64,000 nt of DNA from Chitinophagaceae bacterium. GTDB lineage: Bacteria > Bacteroidota > Bacteroidia > Chitinophagales > Chitinophagaceae. This document shows, piece after piece, positions 51,478-60,141 of the stretch. Position 1 is the stretch's first letter. Each line of letters begins with the position of its first letter. The position numbers and the translations under genes were made by a program. The notes under the pieces are model-generated. The model had not been told where the DNA came from. It did no database searches and saw only the letters and a list, made by a program, of their open reading frames with translations. The DNA is taken from contig CANFHA010000003.1 of the NCBI GenBank assembly GCA_947446645.1, forward strand, positions 1 to 64,000. The letters are read 5' to 3'.

Positions 51478-51855
51478 ATGAAGAAGCTTACGTGGATAGT
51501 TTTCTTTGCCTATGCTTTGCTTATGTTTAAGCCTGTATTGCCTGTTGTATTGGATGCTTTTGCACACACCTTCTGGGAGCAGCAGCATATGCTGGTGGTG
51601 CATGAGGTCAACGGTAAATTTCATGTCCATAATGAATTGGTAAATGCGGTACAACAGTCTGAGAAAGATAAGAAGTCTGTGTCAGGTAAGTTCCAGGTCG
51701 AGGAGTGTATTGCGGTAGCACTGCTTGTTGTATGTATCGCATTAATGCCTCGGTATAGTATAAACCGGTATGCAGTCCTAAATTACTTTTTTCCATTTTG
51801 TTCCTGTGATCTGGAGGCGCCGCCCCCTAGGTTTTTTTACAATCATATATCGTGA
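51478..51855 (+). CDS. Small membrane protein with His-rich segment upstream of the TonB receptor
   Basis: ATG 51478 is chosen over the track start because MKKLTWIVFFAYALLMFKPVLPV is a typical first helix. The 125-aa protein then has AHTFWEQQHMLVVHEVNGKFHVHNEL with five His, a charged middle (QQSEKDKKSVSGK), a second helix (IAVALLVVCIALM) and a PPPRFFYNHIS end. Small proteins of this build are common just before metal-related TonB-dependent receptor genes in Bacteroidota. A periplasmic metal-binding or sensing part is plausible. Family not recognised. Confidence 0.6.
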   Translation: MKKLTWIVFFAYALLMFKPVLPVVLDAFAHTFWEQQHMLVVHEVNGKFHVHNELVNAVQQSEKDKKSVSGKFQVEECIAVALLVVCIALMPRYSINRYAVLNYFFPFCSCDLEAPPPRFFYNHIS

Positions 51856-51941
51856 ATTACGCATTGGCTAGGTGGTATGTAATACCGTCAGGCTGTTTAT
51901 TGCAAGTATTTAACTGATTTATCTGATTAAAAAAACCAATT

Positions 51942-54251
51942 ATGAAAACAAAAATCATACAAAAAATAATCGTTTTGCTATTAATTATGACATCCGCTAT
52001 AGCAGTACATGCCCACACAGGCAGCATACGCGGCATCGTGTATGATGGCAATAGTCACAAGCCGCTGGAAGGCGTAAGCATATACATAAAGGCAATAGAC
52101 CAAAGCGCGGTAACTGACGTGTTCGGGAAATTTTTTCTGAAGAATATAGAACCGGGGCGTTACACGCTGGCTATAAGCCATTTAGGGTACACAAACACAG
52201 ACGAAGTAATAAAAGTAGAAGACGGTATCACTACGGATATCAATTTCAATCTTACTGCCTCGCCGGTGGAGATGAAAGCAGTATCTGTTAATGCAAAGAA
52301 GAATCTTAACCTCAGTTCTGTTAGCGGACTGGATCTTCAGCTGCGCCCGGTAAATAACTCACAAGATCTGCTGCGCCTCGTTCCCGGCCTGTTCACCGCA
52401 CAGCACCAGGGTGGGGGAAAGGCAGAACAAATATTTCTCCGCGGCTTCGATTGTGACCATGGTACCGATGTGAACGTAAGCGTTGACAACATGCCAGTGA
52501 ACATGGTTTCTCATGGTCACGGCCAGGGCTTTGCAGATTCGCACTTTATCATACCGGAATCCGTGCAGGAAGTGGACTACGGCAAAGGTCCTTACCAAAT
52601 GGATAAAGGAGACTTCTGCACCGCCGGCTATGTAGCATTCAAAACAAAGTCCTCGCTGGATAACAGTTTCGTAAAAGTAGATGGAGGGATGTATGATTAT
52701 TTCCGTACTGCCGCAGGTATAAGCTTGCTCAACAGCAAGCAGGACAGCAACGCACACCAGGATGCATACATAATGGGCGAGTATGGCTACAACCGTGGTT
52801 ATTTCGACCTCTCGCAAAACTTCAACAAGTTCAACCTCATCGGCAAGTACACTAATTACATTTCTACCGATAAGATATTTACCCTGACTCTTTCGGGTTT
52901 CAATTCTTTTTGGGATGCATCAGGCCAGATTCCTACCCGCGCAATATCAGAAGGTATTGTAGGACGCTATGGCGGACTGGATCCGGAAAGCGGCAATACA
53001 AGCAGGTACAATCTTAATCTCCAGTACTTCCAGTCTATAAACAGCAACAGCTATTACAAAAGCAACCTGTTTCTTACCTACTACACCTTTAAGCTCTATT
53101 CAGATTTTACCTATTACCTCATGGATTCTGTAAACGGCGACCAGATACGGCAGGCTGAAAAGCGCATCGTGGCCGGATATAATAATGAGTATGCCACCAG
53201 CTACACCTTTGCGAAACTGAAGATGAAAACACAGTTTGGGCTGGGTCTCCGCTACGATGACATTATGAATGACGAGCTCAGCCACACCATAGCCCGGTCC
53301 GTAACCCTCAACACCATAGCCCTTGGCGATGTACATGAGACAAATATCTACGGCTATATAAACCAGTCGGTCTATCTCCTTCCGCAATTGGTGCTGAACT
53401 TCGGTACCCGTTACGATCATTTCATACAGCAGTACGATAATAAGCTGGTGGCCGAGAATACCAACAGTACATTTAACAACGGCATGTTTAGCCCCAAGGC
53501 AGGCCTGTATTACAACTTCGGCAACAACGCCCGTATCTACTATAGCTACGGCACCGGGTTCCATACCAACGACACACGCACACTGGCGCTGGGTCAGCAA
53601 TTCGGAAGCCCTGTAATTGTCAACAACACGATACCCAAAGCATTTTCGCACGACCTGGGTGTAGTGGTTAAGCCCACCAGCAAGTTGCTGCTTTCTGCCG
53701 CCGCATGGCTCATCAACCTGCAGCAGGAGTTTAGCTATATAGGAGACGAGTCTGCCATTGACACCTCAGGTAAGACCCGCCGCTATGGCATAGACTTATC
53801 CGCCCGCTACGAAGTGCTCAAATGGCTTTACCTCGATATAGATGTCAACTATGCGCATGGCCGCTATGCAGACCAGCCTGCAGGAAACAACTACATACCT
53901 CTTGCTCCGGCATTTACATCTATAGGCGGTGCCACAGTTAAGGTTACACGCAACCTCCTTGCCAGCCTGCGTTACCGCCACATGAGCGACCGGCCGGCGA
54001 ACAATGACAACACTCGCACTGCACTCGGCTATACTGTCTATGATGCCGTGCTTAACTATCGCCTGCCGCATTACGAATTTGGTATGCAGGTGCAAAACCT
54101 GTTTAATGTAAAATGGAGCGAAGCACAATTTGATACCGAAACAAGACTGCGATATGCCAATGGCACGCTCGAGCCGCACTCATCTACCGATGTTTGCTTT
54201 ACGCCCGGCATCCCGTTCTTTTTAAAGCTGAGCGCTACGTATAAATTTTGA
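51942..54251 (+). CDS. TonB-dependent receptor, probably for a metal or metal complex
   Basis: The 769-aa outer-membrane receptor has a signal peptide (IVLLLIMTSAIAVHAH), a carboxypeptidase-regulatory-like domain (GSIRGIVYDGNSHKPLEGVSIYI, residues 26-110), a plug (about 120-240) and a 22-strand barrel ending LSATYKF with a terminal Phe. The plug contains an unusual His/Asp-rich loop: RGFDCDHGTDVNVSVDNMPVN, then SHGHGQGFADSHF. Together with the HupE-like and His-rich neighbours this suggests a transition-metal ligand. There is no SusD partner, so it is not a typical glycan system. It lies 86 bp after the small His-rich gene. Confidence 0.92.
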   Translation: MKTKIIQKIIVLLLIMTSAIAVHAHTGSIRGIVYDGNSHKPLEGVSIYIKAIDQSAVTDVFGKFFLKNIEPGRYTLAISHLGYTNTDEVIKVEDGITTDINFNLTASPVEMKAVSVNAKKNLNLSSVSGLDLQLRPVNNSQDLLRLVPGLFTAQHQGGGKAEQIFLRGFDCDHGTDVNVSVDNMPVNMVSHGHGQGFADSHFIIPESVQEVDYGKGPYQMDKGDFCTAGYVAFKTKSSLDNSFVKVDGGMYDYFRTAAGISLLNSKQDSNAHQDAYIMGEYGYNRGYFDLSQNFNKFNLIGKYTNYISTDKIFTLTLSGFNSFWDASGQIPTRAISEGIVGRYGGLDPESGNTSRYNLNLQYFQSINSNSYYKSNLFLTYYTFKLYSDFTYYLMDSVNGDQIRQAEKRIVAGYNNEYATSYTFAKLKMKTQFGLGLRYDDIMNDELSHTIARSVTLNTIALGDVHETNIYGYINQSVYLLPQLVLNFGTRYDHFIQQYDNKLVAENTNSTFNNGMFSPKAGLYYNFGNNARIYYSYGTGFHTNDTRTLALGQQFGSPVIVNNTIPKAFSHDLGVVVKPTSKLLLSAAAWLINLQQEFSYIGDESAIDTSGKTRRYGIDLSARYEVLKWLYLDIDVNYAHGRYADQPAGNNYIPLAPAFTSIGGATVKVTRNLLASLRYRHMSDRPANNDNTRTALGYTVYDAVLNYRLPHYEFGMQVQNLFNVKWSEAQFDTETRLRYANGTLEPHSSTDVCFTPGIPFFLKLSATYKF

Positions 54252-54595
54252 GAGTCTGGTTTGAAATAAAACCCTTCTGCGTTGTCTAATGCGGGAGGGT
54301 ATTTATTTCCACTTTTTAACCGGCAAAATGTATATAAATCTGACTGGCAGCCACACCTTTAGTTTTTCCAATGGTATTTGGGGGGAAGTGAAAATCCAAA
54401 ACAGCCGCTGCATCGTATGTTGCTGTTCAATGTAACAGCCGGTCACTTTTTGTTTAGAATGTCCGGCGGGGAAAGTACCCCACTTGCATTTTCCAATGCG
54501 GGAGGGGCTTCCTTTTTATACCTATCCTTCAATAAATTACCCGGAATTTTTAAGGAGTATCTCGTTCTACCGAATTGAGCTATTAAGCCATTAGG
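54252..54595. other. Gene-free stretch with two related hairpin-like motifs
   Basis: About 345 bp between the receptor and NUDIX genes. AATGCGGGAGGG occurs twice (54288-54299 and 54495-54506), each preceded by a partly complementary C-rich stretch and followed by T-rich sequence, so both may be weak terminators, the first for the receptor gene. An AATGGCTC-type octamer repeat lies at the right end. The 66-aa track ORF here has no protein-like features. Confidence 0.45.
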
Positions 54596-55045
54596 TCATT
54601 GAGCCATTTTCAGTTCATCCTTCAGCACCTGCAGTGCAAAATCCAGCACCTCTTTATGGTCAAATGCCATGGCAGAAATATCCTTAATATTCACCCAGCT
54701 GGCATGCGCAGCATCATCTGCGCCCTTTACGGTGTGGTCTGCGGCGTCTACAAAAGCATAGAATACCACAGATACCGTCCGCCCTCTAGGGTCGCGGCCC
54801 GGCCTGCCAAAGGTGTGTAGTTGCCGCATAGCCTGCAGCCGCATACCGGTTTCTTCCTCCAGCTCGCGCAGGGCACCGGCCTCCAGATCTTCGTCATCTT
54901 CCACAAAACCACCGGGCAAAGCCCACATGCCCTTGTACGGCTCATTGCCCCGCTCTATAAGCAGCACCTGCCATGCCCCGTTGCTCTTGCTCAGCACAAG
55001 CGCATCAGTAGTGAGTTTTATGTTCTGAGGATACAAAAAAGTCAA
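54596..55045 (-). CDS. NUDIX hydrolase with TTG start
   Basis: The 149-aa protein has a complete Nudix box, GGFVEDDEDLEAGALRELEEETGM (GX5EX7REUXEEXGU, near residue 40). It is preceded by WQVLLIERGNEPYKGMWALP, which resembles ADP-ribose or nucleotide-sugar NUDIX proteins and NrtR-like N-terminal domains, although no HTH follows. No ATG is available: an in-frame TAA lies two codons upstream of the TTG at 55045. The start codon itself lies inside a TTTTGAC heptamer array, and the last codons (ATGGCTCAATGA) coincide with the octamer repeat family. Single gene. Confidence 0.88.
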   Translation of the reverse strand: MTFLYPQNIKLTTDALVLSKSNGAWQVLLIERGNEPYKGMWALPGGFVEDDEDLEAGALRELEEETGMRLQAMRQLHTFGRPGRDPRGRTVSVVFYAFVDAADHTVKGADDAAHASWVNIKDISAMAFDHKEVLDFALQVLKDELKMAQ

Positions 55046-55068
55046 AAGTTAAAAGTCAAAATCCAAAA
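55031..55068 (-). repeat. Heptamer repeat at the start of the NUDIX gene
   Basis: Read on the minus strand, TTTTTGGATTTTGACTTTTAACTTTTGACTTTTTT is a run of TTTTGAC-like units that includes the TTG start codon. Confidence 0.75.
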
Positions 55069-55138
55069 ATGAGCCAATTCTTTTCAGGACGCCACACATC
55101 GCTACCATCATGAGAATCCCCCAATCCTAAAATCCTGA

Positions 55139-56521
55139 TCAATGTTTAAACAACCTGAAGATATCCATGCCGTTCGCATACACCATCAGTGTCAGCAGCA
55201 GCACCAGGCCCACAGTGGTAGCCCGCTCCATTACCTTTTCGCTCACCTGCTTGCCGGTTATCATTTCCCAAAGCAGGAAGATCACATAGCCGCCATCCAG
55301 GCCCGGTATGGGCAGCAGGTTCATAAACGCAAGTATGATGGATATAAACGCGGTCAGCATCAGGAACTGGCGCATATCAAATTCTGATGGGAAGATCTTG
55401 CCAAAGCTGATAAGCCCGCCCACGCTCTCATGTGCCTTTATTTCCTTTGAGCCAAACATAAGCTTGAACTGCGCCAGGTAGTTGCCAAACTGTTCAAAGG
55501 TGAAGCTGAATCCCTTTCCTATAGCGCCTATAGGCCCGTAGTGTATCGTGTCAGACTTCAGGTATTTCTTATAGTCCGGCAGTATGCCAAACGCCGAGTC
55601 CTTAGGTATCGTTACCGCTACAGAGTCCAGCACATGGTTCCTCATAAAGCTTATGATTACCGGCTTGCCATAGTTGGCCACCTTCTGCTCTTCAAATTCA
55701 TTGCGGAACCCTGCCGGTTTTCCGTTTATGGCTACTATGCTGTCGCCCACATGTATGTTGGCCCGTGCAGCTATGCTCTTGTTATCTACAGAGTCAGCTA
55801 CCATAGGTATAGCCGGGGCTATAAAGCCACCCTTCTGCATCTTTATCATCTTGCCCACAGTGCCGCGGGGTATGTTCACTACTACATCTTTGCCATCGCG
55901 CACCAGCTCTATAGTGCCTGTCTGGTCCTTGCTGTAGATCATAGCCATAGGTATGCGCTCAAAGCGCTCCACCGGCTTGCCGTCTACCGACTTTATCATA
56001 TCCCCGTCGCGCAGGCCTATGCTGCGGCCCAGGCTGTCCACAGCTATGCCATACTTAGCATTGGCAGTGCGCAGGTACTCCTCACCGTATATGCTAAAGA
56101 CAGCTATATAGATAAGTATAGCCACGATCACATTCACTATTATACCACCCAGCATTATAAACAGGCGCTGGTAAGGCTTTTTGCTGCGGTATTCCCAGGG
56201 CTGCGGTGGCTGGGCCATCTGCTCCTTGTCCATGCTCTCATCCACCATGCCCGCTATCTTCACATAGCCACCCAGCGGAAACCAGCCTATACCATATTCC
56301 GTATCACCCTTCTTCTTTTTAAAGAGTGCAAAATTCAATACCCCCGAAAAAGGGAACAAGAAGTCAAAGAACAGGTAAAACTTCTCCACCCGCGTCTTAA
56401 AAAGCCGCGCAAAGAAAAAATGCCCGAATTCATGTAATGCTATAAGAAGTGATAGTGAAGCGAACAACTGCACCACCTTCACTCCGGTGCCAGACATTAA
56501 TAAGAGGGTATTTAAATGCAT
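55139..56521 (-). CDS. RseP, site-2 metalloprotease (M50)
   Basis: RseP cleaves transmembrane anti-sigma factors and signal-peptide remnants inside the inner membrane. The 460-aa protein has the zinc motif HEFGH (near residue 31), a membrane segment ending NVIVAILIYIAVF, two PDZ-type domains (IGLRDGDMIKSVDGKPVERF and ANIHVGDSIVAINGKPAGF), and the third zinc-site motif NLLPIPGLDGG near residue 405. The length is typical for Bacteroidota. It lies downstream of dxr on the same strand, the conserved dxr-rseP order seen in many bacteria. Confidence 0.95.
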   Translation of the reverse strand: MHLNTLLLMSGTGVKVVQLFASLSLLIALHEFGHFFFARLFKTRVEKFYLFFDFLFPFSGVLNFALFKKKKGDTEYGIGWFPLGGYVKIAGMVDESMDKEQMAQPPQPWEYRSKKPYQRLFIMLGGIIVNVIVAILIYIAVFSIYGEEYLRTANAKYGIAVDSLGRSIGLRDGDMIKSVDGKPVERFERIPMAMIYSKDQTGTIELVRDGKDVVVNIPRGTVGKMIKMQKGGFIAPAIPMVADSVDNKSIAARANIHVGDSIVAINGKPAGFRNEFEEQKVANYGKPVIISFMRNHVLDSVAVTIPKDSAFGILPDYKKYLKSDTIHYGPIGAIGKGFSFTFEQFGNYLAQFKLMFGSKEIKAHESVGGLISFGKIFPSEFDMRQFLMLTAFISIILAFMNLLPIPGLDGGYVIFLLWEMITGKQVSEKVMERATTVGLVLLLTLMVYANGMDIFRLFKH

Positions 56522-56644
56522 TTGTGTAATTAGTATTTAGTAATTAGTACTTCGTACGGGATTGAATGATGTTGTATTCTTGATAATACGCTCGTATTTG
56601 TTGGCTCACGACCATCTACTACATACTATTTACTATCTACCCGT

Positions 56645-57814
56645 TTAATAAATCGACAGCTGGCTCTTCTTCAGAAACTCCGCTGCATACACCCTTGCGT
56701 CTGCATCGGTCTGCTCATAGTCTTCTATGGTTGGGTGCTCTATAAAGGGCACCATCTCCATTGTTTTCTCTATCATCTCGCTCATCTCCAGGAAGCCTAC
56801 CTTGTTCTGCAGAAAAGCGTGCACCACCATTTCATTTGCCGCATTCAGCACACATGGCGCATTGCCGCCCCGGTACAGGGCCTCTTTTGCCAGTGCAAGA
56901 TTACGGAAAGTTTTATAATCGGCAGATTCAAACGTCAGGCTCGGGAAATCCTTAAAATCCAGCCGCTTCATGCTGCTGCTCACCCTTTCCGGGAAAGCCA
57001 GTGCATACTGTATCGGCAACCGCATATCCGGCAGGCCCATCTGGGCTTTTATGCTGCCGTCTATAAACTGTACCATGCTGTGTATTATGCTCTGCGAGTG
57101 TATCAGCACCTCTATCTGCTCATTAGCCAGGCCAAAGAGCCACTTGGCCTCTATCATCTCCAGCCCCTTGTTCATCAGGCTGGCGCTGTCTATTGTTATT
57201 TTGGCACCCATGCTCCAGTTGGGGTGCTGCAGCGCATGGCTCGCCTTCACATTCACCAGGTAGTTAGGCTTCCGGCCCAGGAAGGGACCGCCGCTCGCTG
57301 TCAGTATCATCTTCTCCACCTTGTTCATATCCTCGCCCACCAGGCACTGGAAAATGGCACTGTGTTCACTGTCTACCGGTATTATCGCTGCTTTTTTCTC
57401 GGCTGCGCGCTGCATTACCAGCTCGCCCGCCACCACCAGGGTTTCTTTATTGGCCAGCGCTATGCGCTTACCACCATCTATGGCTGCCAGTATGCTGTGC
57501 AGCCCGGCAAAGCCCACTATGGCGCCCAGCACAGTATCTACCGTATCCCACTGCACCACGTCCTGCAGCGCTTTTTGCCCTGCAAACACCTTTATGGGCA
57601 GCATCATCAGCGCGTCCTTTACCTCTTTATATTTGGCTTCGTCCGTTACTACTACTGCATTGGGTTTAAATTTCTTTGCCTGCTCTATCAGCAGTGCCGA
57701 ATTATGGTGTGCGCTCAACACCTCTACCTGGAACAATTCCGGATGCGCCCCGGCCACATCCAGCGCCTGCGTACCCACAGACCCTGTTGACCCCAATATC
57801 GCTATACGCTTCAT
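56645..57814 (-). CDS. 1-deoxy-D-xylulose-5-phosphate reductoisomerase
   Basis: Dxr makes 2-C-methyl-D-erythritol 4-phosphate, the committed step of the non-mevalonate isoprenoid pathway. ATG 57814 gives MKRIAILGSTGSVGTQALDV, the family N-terminus with the NADPH-binding GSTGSVG. Other motifs: ANKETLVVAGE, PVDSEHSAIFQCL (metal and substrate site), TASGGPFLG, HPNWSMGAKITIDSASLMNKGLEMIEA and LNAANE. About 389 aa, normal length. The 53-residue extension in the track crosses the promoter element at 57843 and is rejected. Confidence 0.97.
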   Translation of the reverse strand: MKRIAILGSTGSVGTQALDVAGAHPELFQVEVLSAHHNSALLIEQAKKFKPNAVVVTDEAKYKEVKDALMMLPIKVFAGQKALQDVVQWDTVDTVLGAIVGFAGLHSILAAIDGGKRIALANKETLVVAGELVMQRAAEKKAAIIPVDSEHSAIFQCLVGEDMNKVEKMILTASGGPFLGRKPNYLVNVKASHALQHPNWSMGAKITIDSASLMNKGLEMIEAKWLFGLANEQIEVLIHSQSIIHSMVQFIDGSIKAQMGLPDMRLPIQYALAFPERVSSSMKRLDFKDFPSLTFESADYKTFRNLALAKEALYRGGNAPCVLNAANEMVVHAFLQNKVGFLEMSEMIEKTMEMVPFIEHPTIEDYEQTDADARVYAAEFLKKSQLSIY

Positions 57815-57842
57815 ACTTATTTTATTATTATTCTGCAATGCC

Positions 57843-57850
57843 CAAAGATA
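57843..57850 (-). promoter_or_regulatory. -7 promoter element TATCTTTG for dxr
   Basis: On the minus strand TATCTTTG matches TAnnTTTG exactly, 28 bp before the dxr ATG; a TTTCG lies 22 bases further upstream as a weak -33. It probably drives dxr-rseP. Confidence 0.6.
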
Positions 57851-57927
57851 TTGAAAATCTAGCCTCCCCTCCCGAAACTTTTCCCCAAAACCCAGAGATG
57901 AAAAGTTAAAAAGCGTGGTGTAGAGTC

Positions 57928-58094
57928 TCTTCCTGGGCCTAGCCGAAGGATAAGTGTGCGTGAGAATTGTCATCCTGGGCCTAGTTGAAGGATGTGCATG
58001 CGTATTCTCATCCTGCCAGTCCCTATTATTTCGGGAAGACCTGCCGAAGGATGAGCGGGAAGGCGGGTGTCATCCTGAGCGTAGTCGAAGGGTG
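57928..58094. repeat. Cluster of REP-like TCATCCTGAGCGTAGTCGAAGGATG repeats
   Basis: Four related copies lie at about 57928-57952, 57969-57994, 58008-58054 and 58069-58094. Each has CATCCT...AGGATG inverted ends around GRGCSTAGTCGA; the third has a longer interior with its own palindrome. They fit a palindromic dispersed repeat family. They sit between dxr and the AT-rich island. Confidence 0.85.
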
Positions 58095-58110
58095 TGTGCG
58101 TAGGTGTTGA

Positions 58111-58278
58111 AGTCATGTACTTAGCCTCATTACTACTATTAAGCATCGTTGCGTCGCACACTTCTACTTCAGTTTCGCTATTGAGCAGATTAATGAATTA
58201 GAGAAGCTTAGTGTTATTCTTGCAATCGCCGAAGAATCCATATCGAAGGAGTATACGTCGACGAATGAAGCAACATAA
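58111..58278 (+). pseudogene. Possible 3' fragment of a gene
   Basis: A 55-codon open frame with no start codon, beginning right after a stop, reads in a protein-like way toward its end (IEQINELEKLSVILAIAEESISKEY) and closes at TAA 58276-58278. It could be the remaining C-terminus of a gene cut by insertion of the neighbouring repeats. The remaining bases up to 58407 show nothing else I can name. Confidence 0.25.
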
Positions 58279-58407
58279 AAGCAAATTGTTAATGCCCTAA
58301 TTGTTTTGCAAAATAACACCATAATACGGGAAAAATACCCTTTTATAGAGTGAAAGTACTGTCTACCTTTATTCCGTAAAATCAACTAGAAATAAATCAT
58401 AAAATAG

Positions 58408-60015
58408 ATGGCAACACGAATGAATTGGAAGCGGCTACTTTCCACTAAGAGAGTAGCTGACTATACTAAGTGCGAAACAAACCCTAAAGTATCTCAACTA
58501 AGTGAACCAAGGAGCGCCTTTGAAAAGGATTTTGACCAACTAACATTCTCCTATCCATTTAGACGTCTTCAAGACAAGACTCAGGTTATTCCTTTTCCGA
58601 AATTTGATTTCGTGCACACAAGGTTAACGCATAGTTTAGAAGTTGCTTCCGTAGGAAGATCATTTGGAAAAATGGCTGCTGAAATAATATTTAGAGAATT
58701 GGATGAGGAATTTCTAAATGCAAGTAATATTTGTCGATCGGATATAGGAGCCTTAGTAGCTGCTGCTTGTTTGGCTCACGACATCGGAAACCCACCTTTT
58801 GGACATTCTGGGGAGGATGCAATTTCTTATTATTTTTTACAAAAGGACAATAATTTTAAACCAGATTTTGAAATTCATGATGGAAAGTTTTATAAAAGAA
58901 AATTTTTACCAGAAAATGATTTCAAAGAAACAGTGTTGGAATACATTCCAAGTGACGAAGAAATCAAACAAGTAAAGCGTTGGAAGGATCTCTCACAATT
59001 CGAAGGAAATGCGAATGGGTTTAGAATTATTACGGGCAATTGTGATAAATGCATAAATCCGTCACTTGCTTTAATAGGTTCTTTCACAAAATACCCTAAA
59101 GAAAGTTTTTTATTCCAAGACCCATTTGGAGATTTAGGGAAAAAAGATAAGCCTAAGAGCCAAACGAAATATGGTTTCTTTCAAGAGCAAAGAGAACTTT
59201 TTCAGTTTGTAGCAGATGAATTAGGGTTAATAAAGATTGAAAATATCGGAAGTACCGATATTGCATATAGAAGACATCCATTAGCTTTTTTAATGGAAGC
59301 TTCTGATGATATTGCTTATGGAATGATAGATTTCGAAGATGGGTGTAGATTAGGCTTGATTGATTTTGATAAAAAGTACCAAAAAATTAAGTTGAGAAAA
59401 AATGACAATAGTGTCGAAGAAATTATTCTCAATAAATCACCCAAAGAGATATTAGTTGAAATCGCCAACGTGGACGAGTCATTTGATAGTGAAAAACTAG
59501 AGTCGTTTACAGACTTTAAGCAAGCAATATCATATTTGAGGAGCAAAGTTATTAACGTGCTAATTCACCAGTGTTTTTCGGTCTTTGAAAAGGAGTACGA
59601 TAAAATTATGGTTGGAGGCTTCGACAAATCTTTAATCGACTGTATCGCACATGAAGGCATAAAGAAAAATTTGTCTTTAATGAGTGATTTAGTTCGAAAA
59701 TTTGTTTACCAATATCCGCCAGTTTTAGAAAGCGAGGCATCTGGATTTGAAGTAATGGAGCATTTAATAGGTTCTTTTGCCATAACAAGTAACATCTGTT
59801 TCTCTTGTGGCGACGAAGAAACTACGAAAGATCGGAAACTAAGAAGCTTACTTCCAGACGAATTTCAACCAATAAGTGAGAAGGAAATTGAACAACTTAC
59901 TATGCAAGAAAAGTATGAAAGGGTATTGTCTGTGTTGGATTACATCTCGGGTATGACCGATAAATATGCTATTAATCTGTACAGAAAAATAAAGGGATTA
60001 TACATTGAGAGGTAA
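58408..60015 (+). CDS. dGTPase-like HD-domain dNTP triphosphohydrolase
   Basis: The 535-aa protein hydrolyses dNTPs to nucleoside and triphosphate by family membership. Motifs: SAFEKDFDQLTFSYPFRRLQDKTQV (residues 36-60), HTRLTHSLEVASVGRSFG with the first metal His, and the HD motif AACLAHDIGNPPFGHSGEDAI near residue 125. SDDIAYGMIDFEDG near 300 supplies the last Asp. The length fits the long E. coli-type Dgt. Base composition is clearly more AT-rich than the neighbouring genes, suggesting acquisition by transfer. Such enzymes can restrict phages by lowering dNTP pools; whether this one does is unknown. Confidence 0.9.
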   Translation: MATRMNWKRLLSTKRVADYTKCETNPKVSQLSEPRSAFEKDFDQLTFSYPFRRLQDKTQVIPFPKFDFVHTRLTHSLEVASVGRSFGKMAAEIIFRELDEEFLNASNICRSDIGALVAAACLAHDIGNPPFGHSGEDAISYYFLQKDNNFKPDFEIHDGKFYKRKFLPENDFKETVLEYIPSDEEIKQVKRWKDLSQFEGNANGFRIITGNCDKCINPSLALIGSFTKYPKESFLFQDPFGDLGKKDKPKSQTKYGFFQEQRELFQFVADELGLIKIENIGSTDIAYRRHPLAFLMEASDDIAYGMIDFEDGCRLGLIDFDKKYQKIKLRKNDNSVEEIILNKSPKEILVEIANVDESFDSEKLESFTDFKQAISYLRSKVINVLIHQCFSVFEKEYDKIMVGGFDKSLIDCIAHEGIKKNLSLMSDLVRKFVYQYPPVLESEASGFEVMEHLIGSFAITSNICFSCGDEETTKDRKLRSLLPDEFQPISEKEIEQLTMQEKYERVLSVLDYISGMTDKYAINLYRKIKGLYIER

Positions 60016-60141
60016 AGCAATGCCAGTTGAATTAGTTTGTGCATAATAAAAATAGCGCTGTTGCGCGAGGCCTTGCCAGTTGACCGTAGTACAAAATAAT
60101 ATGGTTTAAATAGTTGTTGTATTTGTCTTAAACGTCCAATA

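Noticed and set aside
55541-56437. 298-aa plus-strand ORF opposite rseP
   Set aside because: Composition (Tyr, His, Arg rich) is that of a reverse shadow; the minus-strand protease has all its motifs.
56735-57790. 351-aa plus-strand ORF opposite dxr
   Set aside because: A shadow ORF; dxr motifs on the other strand are complete.
57815-57973. 53-residue N-terminal extension of dxr in the ORF track
   Set aside because: It spans a TATCTTTG promoter element and is not needed; the family N-terminus begins at ATG 57814.
58164-58385. 73-aa minus-strand ORF in the gap before the dGTPase gene
   Set aside because: No protein-like pattern, no promoter or ribosome binding site; the plus-strand remnant reads better.
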